Shown here: one piece after another, positions 27,786-36,727 of the stretch | Position numbering within the stretch: position 1 is the stretch's first letter | Layout of the letters: each line of letters opens with the position of its first letter | From: Marinobacterium nitratireducens | Lineage (GTDB): Bacteria; Pseudomonadota; Gammaproteobacteria; Pseudomonadales; Balneatricaceae | Assembly (NCBI RefSeq): GCF_014645375.1 | Contig: NZ_BMLT01000001.1 | Span: 62,001-126,000, forward strand | Reading direction: 5' to 3' | DNA length: 64,000 nucleotides | Program-made: the position numbers and the translations under genes | The notes under the pieces: generated by a model | Databases searched by the model: none | The model's input: only the letters and a program-made list of their open reading frames with translations | What the model was told of the DNA's origin: nothing

Positions 27786-28978
27786 TGTTGTTCTCCTTTG
27801 GCGGCATAAAGCTCGGCGCACTGGCTTTCGGGCGCGTCGAAGCCCAGGCTGTCGAGGTCGGTATGGGGGTGCAAAATGCCCTCCTGCGGCGACTGGGAAA
27901 CCAGCGCGCGGGGGTGGACCAGCGCAATCGGCTGGCGCAGCTGGCCACTCCAGGGGCGGTAACTCAGCTTGCGACCCTTGAAGGCCGCGAGCTGGAAACG
28001 CTCGGACAGCAGGAAGTCGCGGATGGCGCCGCTATCCGTCGATTGCAGCTGGGTTACCGCCTCGGCGATCGAACGCACGCCTGCCCAGGCGGCGTAGTCG
28101 CGCGAGTCCATCCAGCGCCCGGTCTTGTCCTCGAAGCGGGACTGCAGCTGGGCGGCGCCCCACTGTTCGACAACCCGGTGCCAGGCGACGGGGGTCAGGC
28201 CCTGGGTGCCGGCCACCGGGCGCGGGAGCCAGCTGTTGTAGAGCACGTACTCGCCAAAATCGCCGCGTTCATCGGCGACCAGCACGACGTCGTAGTCCTT
28301 GCCCTGGGTGAACAGCGGCAGCTCTTTCTGGGCGCTGCGGCGCAGGTCGGTATCGAAACTCCAGGCTTTTTCGTCGACGATGCGCCCGCCATAGCGTTTG
28401 GCGGCGCGATGCAGGGCTTGCGCGTAGGCCAGGTCCTGGGGCTGGTTGCCGACGATCAACAGCCAGTCCCGCCACCTGCGTGCCGCCAGCCACTGCGCCA
28501 GGGCATCGGTCAGCATCGCCCGGCTTGGCAGGGTATGCAGCACGTTGGCCAGACACTGGTCCCGGCGCAGCGCATCCTCGCTGCTGCCGGCATTGAAGAT
28601 CAGGGCATCCTGGCCCAGTTGCTCGCTGAGCGCGGTCAGCTGGGCGGCGGGCAGGTCGGCGACGAACAGCGAGACGCCGGCCTGCGCCAGCTCCGACGCC
28701 TGCTGCAGCAGCGCCCGGGGCTCGTCGTCCACGCGGCTGTGCAGCCGGTACTTCTGTTGCAGAAAGCGCCCGGTGGTGTTGCTGTCGTCGATGCCGAGCT
28801 CCGCCCCCCGAAGGCCGGTATCGCGCGGCTCGGGCAGGATGTTGGAAAGTGCCGGCGGTGTTGCCGGGCGGTAGCTGAGGTAGCCGATATCGACCTCGAT
28901 CGGCCCGGCTCCCCGTACCGCGGTGCCGATCAGCGCCAGCGCAAGGCCGCAGCTTCGGGCAAGTGTCGGGATTGTCAT
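27782..28978 (-). CDS. ABC substrate-binding protein of PQQ-dependent alcohol dehydrogenase system
   Basis: A 398-residue exported protein of the type-1 periplasmic binding fold related to branched-chain amino-acid binding proteins. The signal peptide is short (LARSCGLALALIGTAVRGA). Conserved parts include RGAELGIDDSNTTGRFL and WRDWLLIVGNQPQDLAYAQA. It matches the layout of the TIGR03863 binding proteins. It is the first gene of the four-gene minus-strand unit and is divergent from the gene at 29184, with the candidate operator at 29061 between them. Confidence 0.88.
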   Translation of the reverse strand: MTIPTLARSCGLALALIGTAVRGAGPIEVDIGYLSYRPATPPALSNILPEPRDTGLRGAELGIDDSNTTGRFLQQKYRLHSRVDDEPRALLQQASELAQAGVSLFVADLPAAQLTALSEQLGQDALIFNAGSSEDALRRDQCLANVLHTLPSRAMLTDALAQWLAARRWRDWLLIVGNQPQDLAYAQALHRAAKRYGGRIVDEKAWSFDTDLRRSAQKELPLFTQGKDYDVVLVADERGDFGEYVLYNSWLPRPVAGTQGLTPVAWHRVVEQWGAAQLQSRFEDKTGRWMDSRDYAAWAGVRSIAEAVTQLQSTDSGAIRDFLLSERFQLAAFKGRKLSYRPWSGQLRQPIALVHPRALVSQSPQEGILHPHTDLDSLGFDAPESQCAELYAAKGEQQ

Positions 28979-29060
28979 GGCTGTGGCTGCTGTTGTTGTT
29001 TGGCTTCAGCTTAAGTCAGCCTGAGCTGTGGGCAAAATATACAGAAAGTAGCGTTCGGCT

Positions 29061-29078
29061 GGTACCGAAGTAGCATTT
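29061..29078 (+). promoter_or_regulatory. Candidate operator, copy C (GGTACC-type motif)
   Basis: GGTACCGAAGTAGCATTT lies in the 205-bp divergent gap between the ABC unit and the gene at 29184. A second half-site, AAAGTAGCGTT (29045-29055), lies 22 bp upstream in the same orientation, two helical turns away. Confidence 0.55.
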
Positions 29079-29183
29079 GGCCCGGTGGTCGGCCGCTATA
29101 GGCTGGGAACAGCGCCGGAGCGGCTGCGCGGGCAGTGGGCTTCGGGACTGCGTTCGCAAACAGCCAACAGAAGGATAAGTATA

Positions 29184-29615
29184 ATGCGCGCTTCAATGAT
29201 TGCCGGCGCCCTGCTGGCGGCCAGCCTGGCCAACGTTTCAGTGGTGCTGGCCGAAGGCGATCTGACGACCCGGCCGGTTGAGCTGCCAGCGCTGGTGCTG
29301 GGCAGTGAAGAAAGCGACTACTCGATGTCGCAGCACCGTTACGAGCTGGAAACCGGCCAGGCCTACAAACTCGGCATCATTTCGACCGGGCGCAAGGAGT
29401 ACGCCATTCGCGCGCCGGAATTCTTTGCATCGATCTTTCTGCGCAAGGTGGAAGCCGGCGATATGGAAATCAAGGCGGTGAGCCTGACCGAACTGGAGTT
29501 CGAGCAGGAAGGGGAGGCCGAAATCTATTTCGTACCGGTGAAACCCGGAGACTTCGAATTCCGCTCCGCAGGTCTCGAAGGCAAGGGCATGGTGGGCACC
29601 TTCAGCGTGCGCTGA
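29184..29615 (+). CDS. Small secreted cupredoxin-like protein without visible copper ligands
   Basis: A 143-residue exported protein with signal peptide (MIAGALLAASLANVSVVLA). The mature part is beta-rich and ends in FVPVKPGDFEFRSAGLEGKG followed by MVGTFSV. The VKPGDFEF step and the final strand recall the cupredoxin fold, but the usual Cys and second His ligands are absent. The fold assignment is weak. AAGGA lies nine bases before the ATG at 29184. Its position next to operator copy C suggests it belongs to the PQQ-linked group. Confidence 0.72.
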   Translation: MRASMIAGALLAASLANVSVVLAEGDLTTRPVELPALVLGSEESDYSMSQHRYELETGQAYKLGIISTGRKEYAIRAPEFFASIFLRKVEAGDMEIKAVSLTELEFEQEGEAEIYFVPVKPGDFEFRSAGLEGKGMVGTFSVR

Positions 29616-29643
29616 TCGGCAAGGCCCGGGGCTGGTTTCGCTG

Positions 29644-30207
29644 TTACTGCGGATCCGGGCGCCGGGCGGTCCAGTAGTGCCGTGACCAGTAGGGATTGTC
29701 GAGGCGCGAAATAATCACGCCCTTGCGGCTCGAGGCATGCAGGAAGCGGCCGTCCTCGATGTAGATTCCGGCGTGGCGCGTGCGACGGCCGGTGCGGAAG
29801 AACACCAGATCACCGGCGGCAAGTTCTTTTTTGGGAACCGGGGCGCCGATTTTCACCAGGTCCGCCGTGGTGCGCGGCAACTCGAGATCGAACTGATCAC
29901 GGAAAGTGAGCTGGATCAGCGCCGAACAATCGATGCCGCTGCGGCTTTCACCGCCCAGCCGATAGGGCGTGCCGCGCCAGCTTTCGTGCTGGGCATACAG
30001 GCGGGAGATGATGTTGTTGCCGACGTTTTGCTGTTTTACGGCCACCGGGCGCGCCGAGGTGGTGTCGGCGGGGGAGGGCGCCTTGCCGGCGCAGCCCTGC
30101 AACAGCAGGGCTGCGAGTGCAACGGGCACCAGCGCCCGCCAGCGATACCCCGGCTGTGACGATGGTTGCGTGGCTGCAGTGGCCGCTTTGTCGTCGTTGC
30201 TCAACAT
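29644..30207 (-). CDS. NlpC/P60 family lipoprotein, probable murein endopeptidase
   Basis: A 187-residue protein with a lipobox (LLLQGCAG) after an unusually long N-region of ~25 residues, and a C-terminal NlpC/P60 domain. The catalytic Cys lies in SGIDCSALIQLTF, the His in TRHAGIYIEDGRFLHA, with a third polar residue expected after it. Such enzymes cut the D-Glu/m-DAP bond in peptidoglycan stem peptides (Spr/MepS-like). It should be anchored to a membrane facing the periplasm. It converges with the gene at 29184. Confidence 0.9.
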   Translation of the reverse strand: MLSNDDKAATAATQPSSQPGYRWRALVPVALAALLLQGCAGKAPSPADTTSARPVAVKQQNVGNNIISRLYAQHESWRGTPYRLGGESRSGIDCSALIQLTFRDQFDLELPRTTADLVKIGAPVPKKELAAGDLVFFRTGRRTRHAGIYIEDGRFLHASSRKGVIISRLDNPYWSRHYWTARRPDPQ

Positions 30208-30343
30208 CCGTTGCGAACAGGTCCCTGATGACGAAGGCGTCGGTTTCAGTGGCCGCTCCGACAGTACTGCAGCAATTGCCGGGGCGTTCAGCTTCGATTA
30301 ATGATTGAAAATGTAGCCGGATGCCGGGGAAAGTTAAAGTGCT

Positions 30344-31621
30344 TTATGCGGTTTTGCGTTTACCCGCCGGTTTTTTGGCGGATGCCGTTCCCCTGGCGGT
30401 CGCTTTTTTCCCGGATTTGGCCTTTCCGCTGGTTTTGCTCTTGGGCTTTTTGGTCTTGCGCGGAGCCTGCGGCTCGCTCTTGGACGGTTCCAGTCCCTTG
30501 AGCGTCAATCGTGGTAGCGCCTGCTTCAGGTAGCGCTCGATACGCCCGACCTTGGGCCAGTCCGGAGTATCGACGATGGACCAGACGGTGCCGGCGCTGC
30601 CGTCACGTCCGGCGCGACCGGCACGGTGCACGTAGGTGTCGGCCTTGAGCGGCAGGTTGAGGTTGATCACGTGGCTGATTCGCGCCAGGTCAAGCCCGCG
30701 GGAGGCGACGTCGGTGGCGATCAGTACCTTGAGCCGTCCGCGGCGCAGCTGCTTGATGTGCAGGGTGCGCTCGCCCTGGCCCATCTCGCCGTGCAGGCCG
30801 TCGCACATGATTCCCAGATCCCGCACGATCGCCACCCATTGCTCCACCTGCCTGCGGCTGGCCACGAATACCAGCGCCTGGTCGATACCGGGGTCCGTGA
30901 TCAGCGCCTTGAACAGCGCCAGCTTGTGCGCTTCGTTGTCGGCGCGCAGGATGGCGTGATCGATATGGCCGGCGACGGCGCGCGCTTCGCTGACGGCGAT
31001 GCGGGCGGCGTCGGGTCGCAGCAGCGCGCCGGCCAGATTGGCGATGGCATCGGACTCGAGCGTGGCCGAGAACATCAGCGTCTGGTGCTCGAGCGGCAGC
31101 AGCGAGGCGACCGCCTTGAGCGGGTCCTGGAAGCCGAGGTCGAGCATGCGGTCCGCCTCGTCGACCACCGCGAAGCTCGCGTCCGACAGGTCCAGCCAGG
31201 CTTTTTCATCGAGCTCCAGAAGGCGTCCGGGAGTCGCTACCAGCAGATCCATGCCGTCTTCGAGCAGCTGCTTCTGGTTGCCGTAGGGAACTCCGCCGAC
31301 CACCTGCGCGCAGACCAGGCCGAGCGCCTCGCACAAAGGTGCGGCCACGCGCAGAATCTGGCTTGCCAGTTCGCGGGTCGGCGCCAGCACCAGCGCCCGG
31401 GGTGACGCGCCCTCGCGCGGCGGCTGGTCGAGCAGATGCTGCAGCGCCGGCAGCAGGTAGGCCAGGGTTTTGCCGCTGCCGGTCGGAGCGGTGGCCAGCA
31501 GGTCCTGACCGTCCAGAATGGCGGGAATGGCTTGGCGCTGAATCGCGGTCGGTTCGGTAAAACCGGTTTCGATCAGCTGTTGTTGGAGTTCAAGATCCAG
31601 ATCCAGGTCGAGAAAGGACAT
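30344..31621 (-). CDS. DEAD-box RNA helicase, SrmB-like
   Basis: A 425-residue helicase with the Q motif (FTEPTAIQRQAIP), Walker [25 protein letters not shown] written [16 protein letters not shown] and the C-terminal motif HRAGRAGRDG. Its order and spacing resemble E. coli SrmB, including the SATLESDAI segment. SrmB helps assemble the large ribosomal subunit at low temperature. The last ~45 residues are a Lys/Ala/Ser-rich tail probably used for RNA binding. It is transcribed away from rapA across a 210-bp gap. Confidence 0.9.
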   Translation of the reverse strand: MSFLDLDLDLELQQQLIETGFTEPTAIQRQAIPAILDGQDLLATAPTGSGKTLAYLLPALQHLLDQPPREGASPRALVLAPTRELASQILRVAAPLCEALGLVCAQVVGGVPYGNQKQLLEDGMDLLVATPGRLLELDEKAWLDLSDASFAVVDEADRMLDLGFQDPLKAVASLLPLEHQTLMFSATLESDAIANLAGALLRPDAARIAVSEARAVAGHIDHAILRADNEAHKLALFKALITDPGIDQALVFVASRRQVEQWVAIVRDLGIMCDGLHGEMGQGERTLHIKQLRRGRLKVLIATDVASRGLDLARISHVINLNLPLKADTYVHRAGRAGRDGSAGTVWSIVDTPDWPKVGRIERYLKQALPRLTLKGLEPSKSEPQAPRKTKKPKSKTSGKAKSGKKATARGTASAKKPAGKRKTA

Positions 31622-31831
31622 CGTTCGGGAGTTCGCCAGCTAAACTGTTTGGATGGCTGCATAGGATAGCGCAATCGCGCGGTTGCGAGCGCGCATTAAT
31701 TTGCCTGTTTCGCACCGGCTCGCGAAGGCGCCTCAATTTCGTTGCGCGCCGGATTCGACTTGTTCGGCGCTGCCACAGCCCCTATCATGCGCAGCCCTCC
31801 GATACACAGCAGCGAAAGCGAGTAGAGTACA

Positions 31832-34696
31832 TTGGCAAGGTCGCAGTTTTTTCCCGGTCAGCGCTGGATCAGCAACACCGAAGCGGAGCTTGGACTCGGT
31901 GTGGTGGTCGAACAGACCGGACGTAGCGTCACCCTCAATTTTCCGGCGGTCGACGAGCAGCGTACCTACGCGGTCACCAACGCGCCGCTGAGCCGGGTCG
32001 AGTACCCGGTCGGCGACCGCATCCAGAGCACCGGCGGTATAGAGCTGCAGATAACCGAGCGCCAGGAGCTCAACGGTTGTCTCTTCTATCACGGTATCGA
32101 TCAGAACGGCGAGCAGCAGACGCTGGCCGAGCTCGAACTCGACAGCCGGGTGCGTTTCAGCAAGCCGCAGGATCGCCTGTTCGCCGGCCAGATCGACAAG
32201 AACAGCGCGTTTCGGCTTCGCGTCGAAACGCTCGAACACCAGTACCGTCACCGCCGCTCCGAGGTTTACGGCCTGCTCGGCGGGCGCGTCCAGTTGCTGC
32301 CGCACCAGTTCTACATCGCCAGTCAGGTGACGCGGCGCGCGGCGCCGCGGGTGCTGCTGGCCGACGAGGTGGGGCTTGGCAAGACCGTCGAGGCGGGGCT
32401 GATCATGCATCAGTTGCTGTTCAGCGATCGCGCCCGCCGCGTGCTGGTGGTGGTGCCCGACAGCCTGGTGCATCAGTGGCTGGTGGAAATGCTGCGGCGC
32501 TTCAACCTGCGCTTCAGCATTCTCGATCCGCTGCGTTGCACGGCGATGGAGATGGCCGATGACGGCAACCCCTTCGAGAGCGCCCAGTTGGTGATCTGCA
32601 GCCTGTCATTCCTGGCCGGCGACGACGACCGTCGCCGGGCCGCGCTCGAGGCCGGCTGGGACCTGATGGTGGTCGACGAGGCGCACCACCTGGGCTGGAG
32701 CGAAGAGGCCGCCAGCCACAGCTATCTGGCGATCGAGGAGCTGGCCCGGGCCGTTCCGGGTCTGTTGCTGCTCACGGCAACGCCCGAGCAGCTGGGGCAG
32801 GACGGCCACTTCGCCCGTCTGCGCCTGCTCGACCCGGACCGTTACCATGATCTGCGGGCCTTTCGCGAGGAGGAGTCGGAGTATCGCACCATCAGCAATC
32901 TGGTCGAGCGGCTGCAGGCCGAGGATGTGCGCAGCCAGCTGCACGATGCCCCGGATCTGGTCCGCGCGCTGGAACACTACCTTGGTGGCGAGGCGGTCAG
33001 GCGCCTGCAGGACGAACTCGAGCAGGGCGATATCGAGGGCCTGATCGAGGATGCCATCGGCAACCTGCTGGACCGTCATGGCACCGGGCGGGTGCTGTTT
33101 CGCAATACCCGCGATGCGGTCAAGGGCTTTCCGCGTCGCGAGCTGTACCGCTACCCGCAACGGTTGCCGCAGGGGTACGTCGAGCGGCTGCAGGATGCGG
33201 CGGCCGATGACGCCCTGCATCCCGAAGCGCTGTTCGACGACGAAGACTGGCTCGACTGGGATCCGCGCGTGGCCTGGCTGGTGGACTGGCTGCGCGATCA
33301 TCGCGACGACAAGGCACTGGTTATCTGCGCCCGCAAGGAAACCGCCAAGGCGCTGGAAAAACAGCTGCGGCTGTACGAGGGGGTAAGGGCCGCGCTGTTC
33401 CACGAAGGCCTCAGTCTGCTGGAGCGTGATCGCGCGGCGGCCTATTTCGCCGAGGAGGACGACAGCGCCCAGGTGCTGATCTGCTCCGAAATCGGCAGTG
33501 AAGGGCGCAACTTCCAGTTCGCGCATCATCTGGTGATGTTCGACCTGCCGCTGAACCCGGACCTGCTGGAGCAGCGCATCGGCCGTCTCGACCGCATCGG
33601 CCAGCGCCATGATGTCCAGATCCACGTGCCCTATTTCGAGGACAGCCCCCAGACGGTGCTGCTGAACTGGCTCGACCTCGGTATCGATGCCTTCAGTCGC
33701 AGCTGCCCGGCGGCGCAGGCGCTGTTCCAGACCTTTGCACCTCGACTTCAGACACTGATGGCCGAATTCGACGATGCCGGCCTGCAGCAGCTGCTGGACG
33801 ATACCCGACATCGCGCGCAGGAGCTGGAAGCCGAACTGCAGGCCGGCCGCGACCGGCTGCTGGAACTCAACTCCTGTCAGCCGGTGCCCGCCGCGCGCAT
33901 TCTCGACGAGGTTGCCGAGGCATCCCGCAGTCTGGAGCTGGCCGGGTACATGGAGCGCGTTTTCGATCTGTTCGGTGTCGAGCAGCAGACCCATGGCGCC
34001 GACAGCGTGGTGCTGACGCCGGGCGATCACATGCCGGTATCGAGCCTGCCGGGGCTGCCCGAAGACGGTATCACCGCGACCTACCAGCGCAGTCTGGCGC
34101 TGTCGCGCGAGGACATGCAGTACCTGACGTGGGAGCATCCGCTGGTCAGCGGCGCGATGGAACTGCTGGCCGACGGCGATTATGGCAACACCAGCCTGTG
34201 CAGCCTCAAGCTGCCGCCGCTGCCTGCCGGTACACTGCTGGTCGAAACCTTCTACCGCCTGCACTGCGTGGCGCCGAAGTCGCTGCAGCTGCAGCGTTAC
34301 CTGCCCCAGGGCTCGGCGCGACTGGTGCTCGACAGCAACGGCAACGATCTCACCGGCATCATCGCCCACGCCCACCTCAACAAACTGGCCGAGCGTGTGC
34401 CCCGGCGTACCGCCCAGAACGTGGTCAACCATGCCCGGGCGCAGATCGCCGAGCTGGTGGAGAAGGCCGATCACCGGGCGGCGGCGCAGAACGACGGCCT
34501 GAGGAGCGAAGCCCGGGCCCGCGCCGAAGCCCTGTTCGACGCCGATATCGAGCGCCTGAAGGCGCTGGCCCGGGTCAATCCGGCCATCCGCGACGATGAA
34601 ATCGAGGCGCTCGAGCGCGCGCGCGACGAGGTGCTGGCGCAGATCGACCAGGTCGAACTCAAGCTCGATGCGCTGCGGGTCGCCGTGGTGGAATAA
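31832..34696 (+). CDS. rapA: RNA polymerase-associated Swi2/Snf2 ATPase RapA
   Basis: A 954-residue protein matching E. coli RapA (968 residues) from end to end. It opens with FPGQRWISNTEAELGLG (Tudor-like N-terminus). The ATPase has Walker A in LLADEVGLGKTVEAG and the DEAH box in VVDEAHHLGWSE. The C-lobe contains SEIGSEGRNFQFAHHLVMFD, and the family C-terminus ends in NPAIRDDEIEALE. RapA recycles RNA polymerase stalled after transcription. Translation must start at TTG 31832, because the conserved GQRW lies just eight residues in and no ATG is nearby. Confidence 0.97.
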   Translation: MARSQFFPGQRWISNTEAELGLGVVVEQTGRSVTLNFPAVDEQRTYAVTNAPLSRVEYPVGDRIQSTGGIELQITERQELNGCLFYHGIDQNGEQQTLAELELDSRVRFSKPQDRLFAGQIDKNSAFRLRVETLEHQYRHRRSEVYGLLGGRVQLLPHQFYIASQVTRRAAPRVLLADEVGLGKTVEAGLIMHQLLFSDRARRVLVVVPDSLVHQWLVEMLRRFNLRFSILDPLRCTAMEMADDGNPFESAQLVICSLSFLAGDDDRRRAALEAGWDLMVVDEAHHLGWSEEAASHSYLAIEELARAVPGLLLLTATPEQLGQDGHFARLRLLDPDRYHDLRAFREEESEYRTISNLVERLQAEDVRSQLHDAPDLVRALEHYLGGEAVRRLQDELEQGDIEGLIEDAIGNLLDRHGTGRVLFRNTRDAVKGFPRRELYRYPQRLPQGYVERLQDAAADDALHPEALFDDEDWLDWDPRVAWLVDWLRDHRDDKALVICARKETAKALEKQLRLYEGVRAALFHEGLSLLERDRAAAYFAEEDDSAQVLICSEIGSEGRNFQFAHHLVMFDLPLNPDLLEQRIGRLDRIGQRHDVQIHVPYFEDSPQTVLLNWLDLGIDAFSRSCPAAQALFQTFAPRLQTLMAEFDDAGLQQLLDDTRHRAQELEAELQAGRDRLLELNSCQPVPAARILDEVAEASRSLELAGYMERVFDLFGVEQQTHGADSVVLTPGDHMPVSSLPGLPEDGITATYQRSLALSREDMQYLTWEHPLVSGAMELLADGDYGNTSLCSLKLPPLPAGTLLVETFYRLHCVAPKSLQLQRYLPQGSARLVLDSNGNDLTGIIAHAHLNKLAERVPRRTAQNVVNHARAQIAELVEKADHRAAAQNDGLRSEARARAEALFDADIERLKALARVNPAIRDDEIEALERARDEVLAQIDQVELKLDALRVAVVE

Positions 34697-34773
34697 CAGC
34701 ATGACAATGGGCGGCGGGGTGCCTGACGACGGCATTAGGGCCCCGTCCCCCAATCTTTGATGGGAGTCTCAAT

Positions 34774-36111
34774 TTGCATTTTTCCGATCTGTCGCTCGAT
34801 ACGCGGCTGCTGAAGCTGCTCGAACGGCTCAATTTCGTCGAGCCCACCGAGATTCAGCGCCAGGCGATTCCGTTTGCGATCGCGGGGCGCGATCTGATCG
34901 CCTCGTCCAAGACCGGCTCCGGCAAGACGCTGGCGTTCCTGCTGCCGGCGCTGCAGCGGGTGATGCGACAGAAGGCGCTGAGCAAGCGCGACCCGCGGGT
35001 GCTGGTGCTGGTGCCGACGCGTGAGCTGGCCGGGCAGGTATACGGCCAGCTTCGGGCCTTGCTTGCCGGAACCTCTTTCAAGTGCGCGCTGGTGCTGGGT
35101 GGCGAGAACTTCAACGATCAGGAAAAGCTGCTGCGGCGCGATCCCCATTTCGTTGTCGCCACGCCGGGCCGTCTGGCCAACCATCTGGAAGGGCGCAGCC
35201 TGGGGCTCGACGGGCTCGAAATGCTGGTGCTCGATGAGGCCGACCGCATGCTCGACCTCGGTTTTGCCGAGCAGTTGCGGCAGATCAACGCCGCCGCCAG
35301 TCACCGCCTGCGCCAGACGCTGATGTTTTCGGCGACGCTGGACCATGCCGAGACCGAAGCGCTGGCGGCGGACCTGCTCAAGGACCCCAAGCGTATCGCG
35401 GTGGATGCCGTGACCCGGCCCCACGAGGATATCCGCCAGCGTTTCCTCCTCAGCGACAACCTCGATCACAAGCAGGCGCAGCTCGAACGGCTGTTGTCCG
35501 TCGAGCGCTACCAGCAGGCGATCGTCTTCACCGCCACCCGGGGAGACACCGACCGGCTGGCGGACTGGCTGTCGCAGCGCGGCCTGAAAACCGTGGCGCT
35601 CAGCGGCGAGCGTTCCCAGGCCGAGCGCAACCGTATCATGGATGGCTTCAGCCGCGGGCAGCAGCAGGTGCTGGTGACCACCGATGTGGCGTCGCGCGGT
35701 CTGGATCTGCTCAACGTCTCGCTGGTGATCAACTTCGACCTGCCCAAGCACAGTGAAGAATACGTACACCGTATCGGACGTACGGGTCGTGCCGGCGCCA
35801 AAGGCGATGCCGTGTCGCTGGTCGGACCCAAGGACTGGGACAGCCTGACGCGGATCAGAAAGCTGCTTGCGCACTCGATCGAGTTCGACGTTCTCGACGG
35901 ACTCGAGGCCCGGTTCAAGGGGCTCAGGCCCAAACCGGTCGACGCACCGCGCGGTCCGCGGCCGGTGAAGAAGCGCCCGGCGCCCAACGCCAATGCCGCC
36001 AGGGCCAGGGACACCGCCGCGCCGGCTCGCCGGCGCCGGGCGCCCAGTACGGTGGTGTCCAGCGACGGTCTGGCGCCGATGAAAAAGCGCAAGCCCGCGG
36101 CCGAGGACTAG
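34774..36111 (+). CDS. DEAD-box RNA helicase (RhlE/SrmB group)
   Basis: A 445-residue helicase with Q motif FVEPTEIQRQAIP, Walker [48 protein letters not shown] and [10 protein letters not shown]. The start is TTG 34774, with GGGAG seven bases upstream. A basic, Ala/Pro/Arg-rich tail of ~80 residues follows the helicase core. It lies 77 bp after rapA on the same strand, so the two may be co-transcribed. A role in RNA remodelling is inferred from the family; the exact RNA is not evident. Confidence 0.9.
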   Translation: MHFSDLSLDTRLLKLLERLNFVEPTEIQRQAIPFAIAGRDLIASSKTGSGKTLAFLLPALQRVMRQKALSKRDPRVLVLVPTRELAGQVYGQLRALLAGTSFKCALVLGGENFNDQEKLLRRDPHFVVATPGRLANHLEGRSLGLDGLEMLVLDEADRMLDLGFAEQLRQINAAASHRLRQTLMFSATLDHAETEALAADLLKDPKRIAVDAVTRPHEDIRQRFLLSDNLDHKQAQLERLLSVERYQQAIVFTATRGDTDRLADWLSQRGLKTVALSGERSQAERNRIMDGFSRGQQQVLVTTDVASRGLDLLNVSLVINFDLPKHSEEYVHRIGRTGRAGAKGDAVSLVGPKDWDSLTRIRKLLAHSIEFDVLDGLEARFKGLRPKPVDAPRGPRPVKKRPAPNANAARARDTAAPARRRRAPSTVVSSDGLAPMKKRKPAAED

Positions 36112-36192
36112 GGAGCCTGTTCAGAGGCTCCGTCGCTTGCCGCCCGGCGGGCATTATCGGATACTCAGCGGCTTTTACCCAGAGACAGTTTC

Positions 36193-36675
36193 ATGCAGAT
36201 CACCAAGAACAAGGTCGTGCAGTTCCACTACAGCCTGCGCGACGCCGATGGCAAGGAAATCGAGAACAGCCGCAGGGGTGAGCCGATGGCCTATCTGCAC
36301 GGCCATCAGAACATGCTCGCGGGTCTCGAGAAAGCGATGGAAGGCCGCAGTGCCGGCGATACCTTCAGCGTCACGCTGGCGCCGGAAGACGCCTACGGCA
36401 AGCGCGTCGAGGGCAGCGAGCAGCGAGTTCCGGTCAAGCATCTGCAGGGCGCGAAGAAATGGCGCCCCGGCATGGTGGCCCAGGTGCAGACCGAGCAGGG
36501 CGCGCGCCAGGTCCAGGTGGTCAAGGTCGGCAAATTCATGGTCACCATCGATACCAACCATCCGCTGGCCGGCAAGACCGTGACCTTCGACGTCGAGGTA
36601 CTCGAGGTGCGGGACGCCAGCGCCGAGGAGCTGGACCACGGCCACGCCCACGGCGTCGGCGGTCATCATCACTGA
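36193..36675 (+). CDS. SlyD-type FKBP peptidyl-prolyl cis-trans isomerase (copy 2)
   Basis: A 160-residue paralogue of the protein at 4414-4896. It has the same FKBP segments (VVQFHYSL, then EPMAYLHGHQNMLAGLEKAM), an inserted flap and a His-rich end with GHAHGVGGHHH. The flap and the middle of the protein differ most, which suggests different client proteins rather than a recent duplication. It is a cytoplasmic folding helper with possible metal binding. Confidence 0.9.
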   Translation: MQITKNKVVQFHYSLRDADGKEIENSRRGEPMAYLHGHQNMLAGLEKAMEGRSAGDTFSVTLAPEDAYGKRVEGSEQRVPVKHLQGAKKWRPGMVAQVQTEQGARQVQVVKVGKFMVTIDTNHPLAGKTVTFDVEVLEVRDASAEELDHGHAHGVGGHHH

Positions 36676-36727
36676 CCGCGGTGCGGTAACGGTTACCTTG
36701 CAGTACGGTCGGAACTCCGAACCGGAG

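Noticed and set aside
32606-34753. Very long minus-strand open frame opposite rapA
   Set aside because: It is a mirror of the rapA codons in GC-rich DNA. The plus-strand protein matches RapA throughout.
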